Positions 24,073 through 33,076 of a stretch of DNA of 64,000 bases are shown in pieces. This stretch comes from Chryseobacterium phosphatilyticum. GTDB taxonomy: Bacteria > Bacteroidota > Bacteroidia > Flavobacteriales > Weeksellaceae. The stretch is from positions 1,023,457 through 1,087,456 of the forward strand of contig NZ_PPED02000002.1 in the NCBI RefSeq assembly GCF_002899825.2, in the 5' to 3' direction. A model generated the notes under the pieces. That model had not been told where the DNA came from. It did no database searches and saw only the letters and a program-made list of their open reading frames with translations. Positions within the stretch are counted from its first letter, which is position 1, and every line of letters starts with the position of its first letter. A program made the translations under genes and the position numbers.

Positions 24073-25185
24073 ATGAAAATAGGAATTCTGGGAGGCGGAC
24101 AGCTGGGAAGAATGTTGATACAAAGTGCACTGAAGTATGATGATGAGTTTTATACTCTGGATCCTGCTTCTGATGCACCATGCCATAATATCTCATATTT
24201 TACACAAGGAAATTTCAATGATTATGATACTGTTTTGAATTTTGGGAAGGATAAAGATGTGGTAACTATTGAAATAGAACACGTGAATGCTGATGCACTG
24301 GCTGAATTAGAAAAACAGGGGATAAAAGTAGTCCCCAATGCTAATATTATTAAGACTATCCAGCAAAAAATCCTTCAGAAAGAATTTTATAAAACACACG
24401 ATATACCAAGCCCGGAATTCCAGGTGGTATGGAATAGTGACGAAAAGATTATCATGCCATTACCTTTTGTTCAGAAAATGAATACCGGAGGATATGACGG
24501 AAAAGGAGTTCAGGTGATCAGAACTGAAGAAGATTATCAGCATATCTGGACTGAAGCTTCTGTCATTGAAAGCCTGGTAGACATCGATAAAGAGCTTTCT
24601 GTGATTGTTGCCAGAAATGAAAGAGGAGAAACCAATACTTTCCCTGTGACGGAAATGGTTGCTGATCCGAAATTGAATCTGCTGGATTTCAACGTGTGCC
24701 CGGTTCTTTTGACTGAAGATGTTCAGCTGCAAATTGATAAAATTACAGAGAAATTTTTAAATACTGTAAACTCTCCGGGGCTTTTTGCCATTGAATTGTT
24801 CCTTGATAAAGACGGAAAAGTATGGGTGAATGAAACGGCACCAAGATTACATAATTCTGGACACCAAAGCCAGGAGGGAAATACAAACTCCCAGTTTGAA
24901 CAGATGTATCGTGTGGTGAAAAACTTACCGCTGGCAGACACTGATGCGATCACATATAGCGGAATGCTGAATCTGGTAGGAGCAGAAGGATATACAGGAA
25001 AAGTAATCTATGAAGGAATGGAAGATGTCCTTCAGCTCCCTGAGACCTACATCCATTTGTATGGGAAAACAGAAACCAAACCGGGAAGAAAAATGGGACA
25101 CATCAATGTCCTTGCTGATTCAAGAGAAGAGTTGATGGAGAAACTTGTCATGGTGAAAGGAATGGTAAGGGTGATTTCTGAATAA
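24073..25185 (+). CDS. purK: N5-carboxyaminoimidazole ribonucleotide synthase
   Basis: 370 residues, ATP-grasp fold. It starts MKIGILGGGQLGRMLIQSAL, the PurK nucleotide/substrate-binding signature. The ATP-grasp parts include VQKMNTGGYDGKGVQVI, ESLVDIDKELSVIVARN and the metal-binding WVNETAPRLHNSGHQSQEG. It carboxylates AIR with bicarbonate and ATP to N5-CAIR in purine biosynthesis. Its partner purE is at 30328, about 5 kb downstream rather than adjacent. A strong terminator ends the transcript at 25237. Confidence 0.96.
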   Translation: MKIGILGGGQLGRMLIQSALKYDDEFYTLDPASDAPCHNISYFTQGNFNDYDTVLNFGKDKDVVTIEIEHVNADALAELEKQGIKVVPNANIIKTIQQKILQKEFYKTHDIPSPEFQVVWNSDEKIIMPLPFVQKMNTGGYDGKGVQVIRTEEDYQHIWTEASVIESLVDIDKELSVIVARNERGETNTFPVTEMVADPKLNLLDFNVCPVLLTEDVQLQIDKITEKFLNTVNSPGLFAIELFLDKDGKVWVNETAPRLHNSGHQSQEGNTNSQFEQMYRVVKNLPLADTDAITYSGMLNLVGAEGYTGKVIYEGMEDVLQLPETYIHLYGKTETKPGRKMGHINVLADSREELMEKLVMVKGMVRVISE

Positions 25186-25202
25186 TTGAAATAAAAAGAC
25201 AT

Positions 25203-25237
25203 AAAAATAGCTGTAGAAAAGATCTACAGCTATTTTT
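25203..25237 (+). terminator. terminator after purK
   Basis: A-tract plus TAGCTGTAGA (25208-25217), loop AAAGA, TCTACAGCTA (25223-25232) and T7. The symmetric A/T flanks allow bidirectional use. Confidence 0.85.
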
Positions 25238-25349
25238 TTAAAAACTCTATTTAAATAAGAATCAGGCTCAAAAGTTAGGGAGAATTTAGAAAACACTTCT
25301 CCTCTTTGCTTATTAACAAGCATAACTTCCGGCTCTCAGCTTTCTTCCT

Positions 25350-27473
25350 TTACTTAAAAATCTTCTGAATCACATTTCCGATCTCTACAAAGTCACCATG
25401 ATTGCCTACAGAACGTATTTCAGGACTGTTTTTATCATATTCGGAGAACGGGAAGATCAACAAATAATTGTTATCATTCAGATACCTGTTCAGAAGCTCA
25501 GGAATAAGTCGCATCCTTGGAATATAAGACTTCATACCTCGTTTGGCCATGAAGATAATCAAGGCTTCATCATCTTTAAGCTGGGCAGCCGTTCTTTCAC
25601 CATCCTGCCACGTATTCATAATGATAAATTCAGCTTCTATATTGGCTTTTTTAATGATTTTCTGAAGAATGTCGAGAATGTTTTCAGGAGCGTAAAAAAC
25701 CATGGTAGCCCCTGAATTTCTGGCGATGTTCCAAACTCTCAGAAGAGCATGGAAGAATCCGGCATCCTGATGCGCATTTTCAGGAATCATTACAGCGTAC
25801 TTTTTAATGGTAGAAAGCGGCTGTGCTGCATGGTACACCAATACATTGGCGTCATCATTCTGAAGATAACCATTGTATAAATTGTAAACAAAAGAAGGCG
25901 AGAAGCCCTTTTCATCTTCCAATCCGATAATCAGATCAGTGATTTTTTGTTCCTTAATGACATTATTTACCCCATTGATGACATCATTGTCATATCTTTT
26001 AAGAGCCTGAAGTTTTACATCCGCTGCTGCTGCGGCATCAGAAGCCTGATGAAGAAGTTTTTCCGCATTTTTTACAGATGATTCGTTTTTATCTTCATTG
26101 ATTACATTTAAGGCAAATAAATCTTCCGTGTTGGAGTGTGCTTTGATCAGAATGCCCAGATTAACCATTCTTTCCACGGTTTCTTCATGATTAATGGCTA
26201 ATAGAATATTTTCCTCTTCATGTGTATTTCCTGAGACGGTATCCTCATTGTCTGCTTCCGCAATTTTTTGAGCACTTGACATTGAGATGAATGATGATAT
26301 CGTACATGAAATCAGAATCAGCAAGATACTTCCGTTCAATACATGCTCATTCAATAATCTTACAGGTTCTCCGGTTTCAGTTTCAGAAAGAATGATATTG
26401 TATCCTACCATTACTGAAGCCAGGGTTGCAGCTGCTGAGGCGGAACTTAATCCAAAGATCAGTTTTCCTTCTTCTTTGGTAAGCCTGAAGGTCTTTTGAG
26501 TCGCCACGGCAGAAATATATTTTCCACCAATAGAAGCTACAAGCATAATGGCGGCTACTTCAAGGGTTTCCCAGCTTTGAATAAAAACTTTAAAATCAAT
26601 CAACATTCCCACGCTGATCAGGAAGAATGGGATAAAGATGGCATTTCCTACAAACTCGACCCTGTTCATCAATGATGAGGTGTGAGGAATGAGTCTGTTT
26701 AATGCTAATCCGGCAAAGAAAGCACCAATAATGGCTTCCACTCCTGCAAGTTCTGCCAGCATTGCTGCCAGATAAATCATTACCAATACAAAAATATATT
26801 GCGAAATTTTATCATCTACTCTCTTGAAAAACCAACGTCCTATAATAGGGAACACAATCAGTACAATCAAGGCGAAAAGAATAAAAGAAACGGAGAGTTT
26901 AACCCAAAATTCTGTTCCTACATCTCCCTGAGACATTCCCACAATAACCGCTAGTACCAATAGAGCAAGAATATCGGTGATCATGGTACCTCCCACGGTA
27001 ATATTGACTGCCTTATTTTTTGCAATCCCTAATTTACTGACCAACGGATAGGCAATTAAGGTATGAGAAGAAAACAGACTGGCAAATAAGATCGAAGTCA
27101 GCATTGAAAAGTGAAGAAGGTAATATCCTCCCAGATATCCTAAAACAAAGGGGACAATGAAAGTGTAAAGCCCAAACGTAAGACTTTTCCATTTGTTCTT
27201 TTTAAAATCGCCCATATCGATTTCCAGCCCGGCCAGAAACATAATGTAAAGTAATCCGGTGGTTCCGGTGACCACAATACTACTATCTCTGGACAATACA
27301 TTGAAGCCATTGGGACCAATGATGGCACCGGCTATGATGAGTCCCAGCAAATGGGGAACTTTAATTTTATTCAATAATAACGGAGCAGCGAGAATGATGA
27401 CCAGTACCAAAAGGAACTTTAATACCGGATCTTCAATGGGAAAACTCAGATTGTGTATACTCAGTAAAATCAT
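25350..27473 (-). CDS. cation:proton antiporter (CPA2/KefB-like) with C-terminal USP-like region
   Basis: 707 residues. About 12 membrane helices span ~10-400, with CPA2 hallmarks GLIIAGAIIGPNGF, FLAGLEIDMGDFKKNK, SHTLIAYPLVSKLG and ELAGVEAIIGAFFAGLALNR. The soluble C-terminus (~430-707) looks like one or two universal-stress-protein-type Rossmann domains (ILLAINHEETVERMVNLGIL; AVMIPENAHQDAGFFHALLR). It exchanges Na+ or K+ for protons across the inner membrane. A lipoprotein gene lies 6 bp upstream in the same direction, so the two form an operon. Ion specificity cannot be read. Confidence 0.9.
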   Translation of the reverse strand: MILLSIHNLSFPIEDPVLKFLLVLVIILAAPLLLNKIKVPHLLGLIIAGAIIGPNGFNVLSRDSSIVVTGTTGLLYIMFLAGLEIDMGDFKKNKWKSLTFGLYTFIVPFVLGYLGGYYLLHFSMLTSILFASLFSSHTLIAYPLVSKLGIAKNKAVNITVGGTMITDILALLVLAVIVGMSQGDVGTEFWVKLSVSFILFALIVLIVFPIIGRWFFKRVDDKISQYIFVLVMIYLAAMLAELAGVEAIIGAFFAGLALNRLIPHTSSLMNRVEFVGNAIFIPFFLISVGMLIDFKVFIQSWETLEVAAIMLVASIGGKYISAVATQKTFRLTKEEGKLIFGLSSASAAATLASVMVGYNIILSETETGEPVRLLNEHVLNGSILLILISCTISSFISMSSAQKIAEADNEDTVSGNTHEEENILLAINHEETVERMVNLGILIKAHSNTEDLFALNVINEDKNESSVKNAEKLLHQASDAAAAADVKLQALKRYDNDVINGVNNVIKEQKITDLIIGLEDEKGFSPSFVYNLYNGYLQNDDANVLVYHAAQPLSTIKKYAVMIPENAHQDAGFFHALLRVWNIARNSGATMVFYAPENILDILQKIIKKANIEAEFIIMNTWQDGERTAAQLKDDEALIIFMAKRGMKSYIPRMRLIPELLNRYLNDNNYLLIFPFSEYDKNSPEIRSVGNHGDFVEIGNVIQKIFK

Positions 27474-27479
27474 AGGTGT

Positions 27480-28043
27480 TTATTTGATGGAACGTATTAA
27501 TTCAACAGAGAACTTGGCGGTACAACCATCGGAGGTAACAGTTCTTGTTCCTTTGATTTTGTTGTCTGAAATGTCGTTAAGAAGGACATTCATTTCTACA
27601 TTTTTTTTGGCTGTAGAATCTGTTTTGAAAGAAAGTTTGATCTCGTTATTCTCAAACTTACCAGTATATAACCTGATCAGATTGTTGTTATTGATGATTT
27701 TGGTGACCGGCTGGGTTGGGTCGTTATCGAATTCCCAGATATCCGTACGCTGATCACCCACAGCATAATCACTGCAGTTGGATTCTGTACAGATTACTTT
27801 GCCATTCCAGGCACCTGAAATCTCGGCAGGCCATCTCGCAATGACTACAGAATCTTTTTTGGCAAAAATACTGTCTCTCATTTTTACGAGCGACTGATAT
27901 TCAGATTCTTTCTTTGCGAAAATTTTTTCTTTCTCCAGTAATTGTTTTTCTCTGTCTGTCAGGTTCTTTTCCTTTTCTTTGTAATCACAGCTTATCAAAA
28001 GAAAAGAGACAGCGAGAATAATAAAAAATGTGTTTTTCTGCAT
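27480..28043 (-). CDS. lipoprotein with N-terminal coiled coil, function unknown
   Basis: 187 residues from the ATG at 28043; upstream codons start only with TTG. Signal peptide MQKNTFFIILAVSFLLISCD has lipobox LISC with Cys19. A Lys/Glu-rich coiled coil (KEKEKNLTDREKQLLEKEK onward) spans ~20-60. A beta-rich domain follows with AEISGAWNGKVICTESNCSD and a late KIKGTRTVTSDGCTAKFSVE; the cysteines could form a disulfide. It is encoded 6 bp before the antiporter, which suggests a role linked to ion homeostasis. That is inference only. Confidence 0.7.
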   Translation of the reverse strand: MQKNTFFIILAVSFLLISCDYKEKEKNLTDREKQLLEKEKIFAKKESEYQSLVKMRDSIFAKKDSVVIARWPAEISGAWNGKVICTESNCSDYAVGDQRTDIWEFDNDPTQPVTKIINNNNLIRLYTGKFENNEIKLSFKTDSTAKKNVEMNVLLNDISDNKIKGTRTVTSDGCTAKFSVELIRSIK

Positions 28044-28197
28044 GTTGTAGGGTTGAGTATACAATATAAGAAAAATGAAGAGAATATGAAAACCGGTTTG
28101 AAGTCTATATGATTTTAAGTATCTTTAATGTATTGAAAAACAGTTTTATATATCAGGTGTTTTTTTTGACCAATATTTATAGTGAAAATTAGATTGA

Positions 28198-29133
28198 ATG
28201 AATAATATCCTGTTCTTTTTCTTGCTTTTAAGCAACCTGTTTTTGGGATCAAGGGGGCTTTGTGTTAAAGGTCAAACCCCTTCTATTGCTCTATGGAAAA
28301 CCATTCCAGATGGGCCGGGACCTAAAGGAGAGAACAAAATTTCTCCCAAAGGTTCGTTTACAAATATCAGCAATCCCCAGCTCATTGTTCATCAACCCCA
28401 AACACCTAACGGAATTGCTGTTTTAGTTATTAGTGGAGGAGGATATGCTCATATTGAATCAGGCTCAGAAGGAAATCCGGTAGGAGAATGGTTACAATCA
28501 CAGGGGATTACAGCTTTTGAATTACTATACAGGCTTCCCGGAGAGGGTTGGACTACAAAATCAGTTCCGTTTCAGGATGCGCAACGTGCTTTACGAATAA
28601 TCAGAAGCAATGCAGGAAAATATAAGATTGATCCTGATAAAATAGGAGTTCTGGGTTTTTCTGCTGGTAGTCATCTTGCAGGATATATTTCTTCTACTTT
28701 TGATACGGTATATTATCCACCACAAGATGCCATTGATCAAATTTCAGCAAAGCCAGACTTTACAGCGATGATTTATCCCGTGGTATCTATGCTTCCACCT
28801 AATAACAATACCCATTCTTTTAAATCTTTGCTGGGAAAATCATCGGACACGAAAGACCAGATTCAACTTTCTGTCGAAAAGCAAGTAACAGAGCACTCCC
28901 CAATCACTTTTCTGGCTCAGTCTGAAGATGATCCGATTTCTCCCGTAGAAAACAGTATCCTGATGTATCAGGCTTTGAAGAATCATAAAATTCCTGCAGA
29001 ATTACATCTGTTTCAGTCCGGAGGACATGGCTGGGGACTGGGGAAGAAAGGGACCAATACCGGAGAATGGCCGGATTTATTTTTAAAGTGGTTGAAGGTG
29101 AATGGGATTCTAGGCACTTCGGCAAATCCTTGA
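28198..29133 (+). CDS. secreted alpha/beta hydrolase (BD-FAE/acetyl-esterase-like)
   Basis: 311 residues with a signal peptide (first ~25 residues, ending in VKGQ). Oxyanion loop ISGGGYAH is at ~79-86, nucleophile elbow GFSAGS at ~153-158 (Ser155), acid in SEDDPISPVENS, and His in SGGHGWGLGKKG. This arrangement is shared by carbohydrate acetyl/feruloyl esterases and other lipase-like hydrolases. The last seven codons and the stop lie inside an interspersed repeat (29111-29162), so the natural C-terminus may have been altered. No carbohydrate-active partner is adjacent. Confidence 0.85.
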   Translation: MNNILFFFLLLSNLFLGSRGLCVKGQTPSIALWKTIPDGPGPKGENKISPKGSFTNISNPQLIVHQPQTPNGIAVLVISGGGYAHIESGSEGNPVGEWLQSQGITAFELLYRLPGEGWTTKSVPFQDAQRALRIIRSNAGKYKIDPDKIGVLGFSAGSHLAGYISSTFDTVYYPPQDAIDQISAKPDFTAMIYPVVSMLPPNNNTHSFKSLLGKSSDTKDQIQLSVEKQVTEHSPITFLAQSEDDPISPVENSILMYQALKNHKIPAELHLFQSGGHGWGLGKKGTNTGEWPDLFLKWLKVNGILGTSANP

Positions 29134-29162
29134 TTTGCCACCCCTAAGGAGGAGGGAAATTC
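29111..29162. repeat. interspersed palindromic repeat, copy 2
   Basis: GGCAAATC-CTT-GATTTGCC hairpin followed by CACCCCTAAGGAGGAGGGAA. It aligns with the reverse complement of 18938-18996. The first part is coding, giving the final residues and stop codon of the esterase gene. Confidence 0.5.
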
Positions 29163-29204
29163 TCACTTTATAAATTTTGTATTTATTTAAATTAAACTAT
29201 ACTT

Positions 29205-30113
29205 TTACTGTATTGTTTTCTGCTTTTTAAACATCTCCGGTTTATAGTTGATAATGAATACCCCACAAATAATCAGTACTGCGGCAAGAATAAATTTAAA
29301 CGTCACTTTTTCATCCATGATCAGCCATCCTAAAAATATAGCAATGATTGTATTGATGTAGGCAAGAATAGAAACCTGTACCGGAGAAATTTTAGTCAGC
29401 GCATAATGGAATGCAAAAAATGCAGCTACAGATCCAAAAACGGACAAATACAACATGGCAGAAATACTTTTCAAAGTCCAGTTTCCGAAGTTATAATTTT
29501 CTGAAAACAGGAAGGCAAGAATAATCTGTACAATGCCGGCAAAGAGAAACTGATAGAATAAGTTTAATGTTATGTTGCCACTCTGGATATTTAATTTTTT
29601 GGTAAAAATGGTTCCTGAAGCCCATCCTGCGATCGCACAAAAGAGAAAAATCATCCCCATTCTGTACTCAGGGTTAGCAAGATCTTTAAGTCCGTCCCAA
29701 AAAATGAAAAGTATTCCGCTGAAACACATCAGAACACCACTTAATGCCCGCAGGCTGAATCTTTGCAATCCCACAGCTACACTTCCCAGGAAAACAAGGA
29801 TAGGGGAGCAGGCACTGATTAATGAAGCAAGACTACTGGTTACGGTTTCTTCAGCCACCGTTGTCATTCCATTGGCTATTACAAGCATCAAAGAAGCAAA
29901 AACAACCTGGTAGCCCAGACTTTTCCAGCCAATCCATTTGAATTCTTTTCTTGAAAGAAGTATAATCAGCATAATAACAGAAGCAAGAAACTGACGAATT
30001 CCGGCCACAAACCAGGCAGGAATAGTTTCTACAGCAACGCGAATGGCTAAAAATGTAGTTCCCCAGACCAGTGCAACGGTAAGAACAGCGAAAATAAGTT
30101 TATAATCTTTCAA
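29205..30113 (-). CDS. EamA/DMT superfamily transporter
   Basis: 302 residues, ten membrane helices in two EamA repeats (FAVLTVALVWGTTFLAIRVA; IFLFCAIAGWASGTIFTKKL). EamA proteins export amino acids, metabolites or drugs. The start is a TTG at 30113: the next in-frame ATG is 47 codons later, inside the second helix, and the frame is closed upstream. A TAAATTTG box sits 20 nt before it. Substrate unknown. Confidence 0.88.
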   Translation of the reverse strand: MKDYKLIFAVLTVALVWGTTFLAIRVAVETIPAWFVAGIRQFLASVIMLIILLSRKEFKWIGWKSLGYQVVFASLMLVIANGMTTVAEETVTSSLASLISACSPILVFLGSVAVGLQRFSLRALSGVLMCFSGILFIFWDGLKDLANPEYRMGMIFLFCAIAGWASGTIFTKKLNIQSGNITLNLFYQFLFAGIVQIILAFLFSENYNFGNWTLKSISAMLYLSVFGSVAAFFAFHYALTKISPVQVSILAYINTIIAIFLGWLIMDEKVTFKFILAAVLIICGVFIINYKPEMFKKQKTIQ

Positions 30114-30133
30114 AGTAAGTCAGGTGTAACAAA

Positions 30134-30141
30134 CAAATTTA
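30134..30141 (-). promoter_or_regulatory. -7 box TAAATTTG of the DMT transporter gene
   Basis: Matches TAnnTTTG on the minus strand. No clear -33. Predicted leader about 16 nt. Confidence 0.4.
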
Positions 30142-30205
30142 AGGGTTTTATGATTAATCTTAAGGATACAGTTGTTTCTATTTTTGATGATACAGATGGT
30201 AAAGA

Positions 30206-30247
30206 GTTGAAAATTGAAAGTTGAAAGTTGAAAGTTGAAAATGGAAA
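30206..30247. repeat. 7-bp tandem repeat (G/ATTGAAA)
   Basis: Six consecutive heptamers: GTTGAAA, ATTGAAA, three GTTGAAA, ATGGAAA. It lies in the divergent 214-bp gap between the DMT transporter and purE, upstream of both -7 boxes or nearly so. Confidence 0.7.
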
Positions 30248-30298
30248 TGTGGGCAGAATAGGCTTTTGAAGGGGATCGGTTTTACGTTTTAATTTTTT

Positions 30299-30306
30299 TA
30301 TCTTTG
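30299..30306 (+). promoter_or_regulatory. -7 box TATCTTTG of purE
   Basis: Matches TAnnTTTG. No TTG at the standard distance. The predicted leader to the ATG at 30328 is about 17 nt. Confidence 0.4.
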
Positions 30307-30327
30307 AAGATCTAATAAAAATTGAAG

Positions 30328-30831
30328 ATGGTAGGAATTATTATGGGCAGTCAGAGCGATCTGCCAATCATGGAACAAGCAGCAAATTTTCTGAAAAGTC
30401 TGGATATCCCTTATGAGCTCACTGTGGTTTCGGCACACAGAACACCGGAAAGGATGTTTGATTATGCAAAGACCGCTAAAGAGAGAGGGCTTAAAGTAAT
30501 TGTTGCCGGAGCCGGAGGAGCAGCACATCTTCCGGGAATGGTAGCGAGTTGTACGACTCTTCCTGTAATCGGGGTTCCGATTTTATCAAGCAATTCTATT
30601 GATGGATGGGATTCTGTATTATCTATTCTTCAGATGCCCGGAGGAATTCCTGTAGCAACTGTAGCTTTGAACGGAGCTTTGAATGCGGGGATTTTAGCTG
30701 CAAAAATTCTGGGAAGTGCAGATGAAAAAGTAGCTGAAAATCTTCAGAAATACCAGGATTCTTTAAAAGATAAAGTACTGGGAACTGTTGATGATATTAA
30801 GGCACAGCACCCCAATCATTTTGATATATAG
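30328..30831 (+). CDS. purE: N5-carboxyaminoimidazole ribonucleotide mutase
   Basis: 167 residues from the ATG at 30328, giving the class I PurE start MVGIIMGSQSDLPIMEQAAN. Further signatures are VVSAHRTPERMFDYA (catalytic His in SAHR), VIVAGAGGAAHLPGMVAS and PVIGVPILSSNSIDGWDSVL. It rearranges N5-CAIR to CAIR after PurK. The gene stands alone with its own -7 box and a strong terminator, separated from purK by the antiporter, esterase and transporter genes. Confidence 0.96.
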   Translation: MVGIIMGSQSDLPIMEQAANFLKSLDIPYELTVVSAHRTPERMFDYAKTAKERGLKVIVAGAGGAAHLPGMVASCTTLPVIGVPILSSNSIDGWDSVLSILQMPGGIPVATVALNGALNAGILAAKILGSADEKVAENLQKYQDSLKDKVLGTVDDIKAQHPNHFDI

Positions 30832-30850
30832 TTTGAATCAAGCTTAAAAA

Positions 30851-30887
30851 TAAAGAAAGCCTCACCAATGCAGTGAGGCTTTCTTTA
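30851..30887 (+). terminator. bidirectional terminator between purE and the BspA-like gene
   Basis: TAAAGAAAGCCTCAC (30851-30865) and GTGAGGCTTTCTTTA (30873-30887) are perfect 15-bp arms around a 7-nt loop. The second arm overlaps the stop codon of the convergent gene. Confidence 0.8.
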
Positions 30888-32441
30888 TTTTTTAATAAAT
30901 TTTGAGGAGAAGATTTTTTCTTTTAAGATGAGTTGTATGATGTAGTTTCCTTTTGGCAGATCAGTTATATTAATCATGTCCTTGCTGGAATTTCCTTCTT
31001 TGATCAGTCGTCCGCTTGCATCTAAAATTTTATAACCTTTCATATCGTTTAAACCTTCAATATAGATATCATCCGTTGCGGGATTCGGGTATAGAGAAGG
31101 TTTCTTATTGAGTGTTTCTTCAGATGAAGACAATAAGCAATTGCCAACCGTATCACCACTTATTGTCCATCCTTTATTGATCAGAATATCTCTTTTGCTG
31201 GTGGCATTTGATGCATACTTTAATGGTTCCACATTGTCTAAAATTATATTGTTTGCGGTATTGGGGTTATCTGCCCATCCTGCAAGGGTTTTACTGTAGT
31301 TCTCACAATCCATACCTGTTTGTGATAATGCGTAGAAAGCATTATTAACTGAAGTCAAATTCCATTTTCCAAGAGGTTGATTAAAACTGGGTGTTTCATT
31401 AAGAATCTGCTCTATGGAGGTTACGTTTGTTGTATCCCAGCTTTCCAGAGGTTGATTAAATGCTGTACAGGCGTGGATTGCATGTGCCATATTCTTGATT
31501 TTAGAAGTATTCCACGGTAAGGGCTGGTTGAAAACAGGAATAAAGTGAAACATATAATGGATGTCCTCAAGATTTTCGGTATTCCACTTATTCATAGGCT
31601 GGTTGTAGCTTTTGCAATCTGCAAACATCCAGCTCATATCTGTTACCCTGGAAACATCCCAATCGTTTATACTTTGATTAAAAAGTGGTCTTCCTGAGAA
31701 CATATAACTGAGATTCGTTGCGGAAGACATATTCCAGCTATTGAAATAGGGAGGATTGAATTGATGGGCTAATGGGGTATTGGGTAGGAGATTGAATGAA
31801 AGGGAAAACATAAAGCTGAAATTCTGAATTGTTGAGGTATTCCAGTGTTGCATAGAAGGGGCTCCGGCAAGGCTGACAGTACCATAGAACATGAAAGAGG
31901 CGTCGGTAATCTGATCAAGGATGGGAGTGTCTGTTGCTGTTAACTGTATCAACTTACAATTGGCGAAAGCACTGTTCATTGTGGTCCATGAGATGTCTCC
32001 CCATTGTTCTATTTCCAGTATTTTATCTGCACTTCCGTTGATCTGCCAGAAAGGGAAAATATGTATAGGAAGTTGAAAGAGTTGGGCTTCTCCGAATTTT
32101 ATCTGTCGGAAAGCACCATTTCCATTGCTTACTTTTACCCGATAGGTTGGCTCTCCATCTCCCATTGGAGCTCCGAAATCAATAAGCACCTGCTTGGTGG
32201 AAGTTACATCGGTGAGCGTTCCTTTATGTTGAGGGGCACCTACCTCTTCCCACTCAATGGTATAATTATCACCAATGCCGGGGAACCATATTTGTTGAGA
32301 GTTTGCCTGATAGGGAGCATCTACATCGATGGGCGGAATTACGTTGGACGAAGGCTTCCAGATGGTGATAAACTCTTGCTGAGCTTTTGCTATTTGAAAT
32401 GAAAGGATAAGAATGGTGAAAAGCAAATACTTTTTGATCAT
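30885..32441 (-). CDS. T9SS cargo with BspA-type DUF285 repeats
   Basis: 518 residues. Signal peptide MIKKYLLFTILILSFQIAKAQ. The central region (~150-400) is a chain of ~25-residue DUF285 (BspA-like) repeats, each with W(D/N)(V/T)S.V..M..MF......FNQP; examples are DWDVSRVTDMSWMFADCKSY and PWNTSKIKNMAHAIHACTAF. The C-terminal ~75 residues form a type A T9SS sorting domain: SLYPNPATDDIYIEG, GYKILDASGRLIKEG, LPKGNYIIQLILK. It is therefore exported and released or anchored by the T9SS whose PorU and PorV are encoded at 39-44 kb. The repeat domain suggests adhesion or protein binding. Confidence 0.88.
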   Translation of the reverse strand: MIKKYLLFTILILSFQIAKAQQEFITIWKPSSNVIPPIDVDAPYQANSQQIWFPGIGDNYTIEWEEVGAPQHKGTLTDVTSTKQVLIDFGAPMGDGEPTYRVKVSNGNGAFRQIKFGEAQLFQLPIHIFPFWQINGSADKILEIEQWGDISWTTMNSAFANCKLIQLTATDTPILDQITDASFMFYGTVSLAGAPSMQHWNTSTIQNFSFMFSLSFNLLPNTPLAHQFNPPYFNSWNMSSATNLSYMFSGRPLFNQSINDWDVSRVTDMSWMFADCKSYNQPMNKWNTENLEDIHYMFHFIPVFNQPLPWNTSKIKNMAHAIHACTAFNQPLESWDTTNVTSIEQILNETPSFNQPLGKWNLTSVNNAFYALSQTGMDCENYSKTLAGWADNPNTANNIILDNVEPLKYASNATSKRDILINKGWTISGDTVGNCLLSSSEETLNKKPSLYPNPATDDIYIEGLNDMKGYKILDASGRLIKEGNSSKDMINITDLPKGNYIIQLILKEKIFSSKFIKK

Positions 32442-32530
32442 GGTAGTAGTTTATGAAATAAATATACTAAAAATGAATAACTTAGATTATTTTTTAATTT
32501 CATTTTAAATAATATAGATTTTCATAAAAT

Positions 32531-32554
32531 AAAAAAACTCTCCGGATCGGAGAG
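32531..32554 (-). terminator. terminator of the YiaAB gene
   Basis: Minus strand: CTCTCCG-ATC-CGGAGAG followed by a T7 run, 7 bp after the stop codon. Confidence 0.8.
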
Positions 32555-32560
32555 CTTGGT

Positions 32561-32953
32561 TTATTCCTGAATCATATTATCCCGGGTATTCTTCTGAACC
32601 GAAATAGCACCAAAAAGGGCTAGTAAAAATGCAAATGCATAAAAACCTTTTTCACTTGGAAGTATGGTGGCATTCCAGAGACCTACGGCCAGTAATACAA
32701 TAGAAGATAGTGTAGCAAACCAACAGATGCCATAGTAGATATCTGTCACCTGGATATTTTCCAAACGGTCACGAACAGCTTTCTGTAAAGAAACCACAGC
32801 AAATAAGCCATATAAAAGGATAGTAAAATAATATCCTTTTTCATTGAGTTGCATTTCGGCTCTTGCAAGACCTACAATATAACCAATCATTCCAGCTCCT
32901 AATGCGACCCACGATGCCGCGACAAACGCATTTGATACTCTTTGTTTTTTCAT
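32561..32953 (-). CDS. YiaA/YiaB-type inner-membrane protein
   Basis: 130 residues with four membrane helices arranged as two YiaAB two-helix modules: AFVAASWVALGAGMIGYIVG with YYFTILLYGLFAVVSLQKAV, and GICWFATLSSIVLLAVGLWN with FYAFAFLLALFGAISVQKNT. The repeated (V/A)SLQK and (K/R)D(R/N) endings support an internal duplication. YiaA proteins have no established function. Monocistronic, with a strong terminator. Confidence 0.9.
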   Translation of the reverse strand: MKKQRVSNAFVAASWVALGAGMIGYIVGLARAEMQLNEKGYYFTILLYGLFAVVSLQKAVRDRLENIQVTDIYYGICWFATLSSIVLLAVGLWNATILPSEKGFYAFAFLLALFGAISVQKNTRDNMIQE

Positions 32954-33076
32954 GTATTAATGTTTTGTTTAAGGGGTAAATATATTCAATTTTTAGAAAT
33001 CTCAATGTATCACGTATGAAATATGGGCAAAATACGGGAGCAAGTTTCTAAAGCAAAATGAAAAATTTATAATAGA

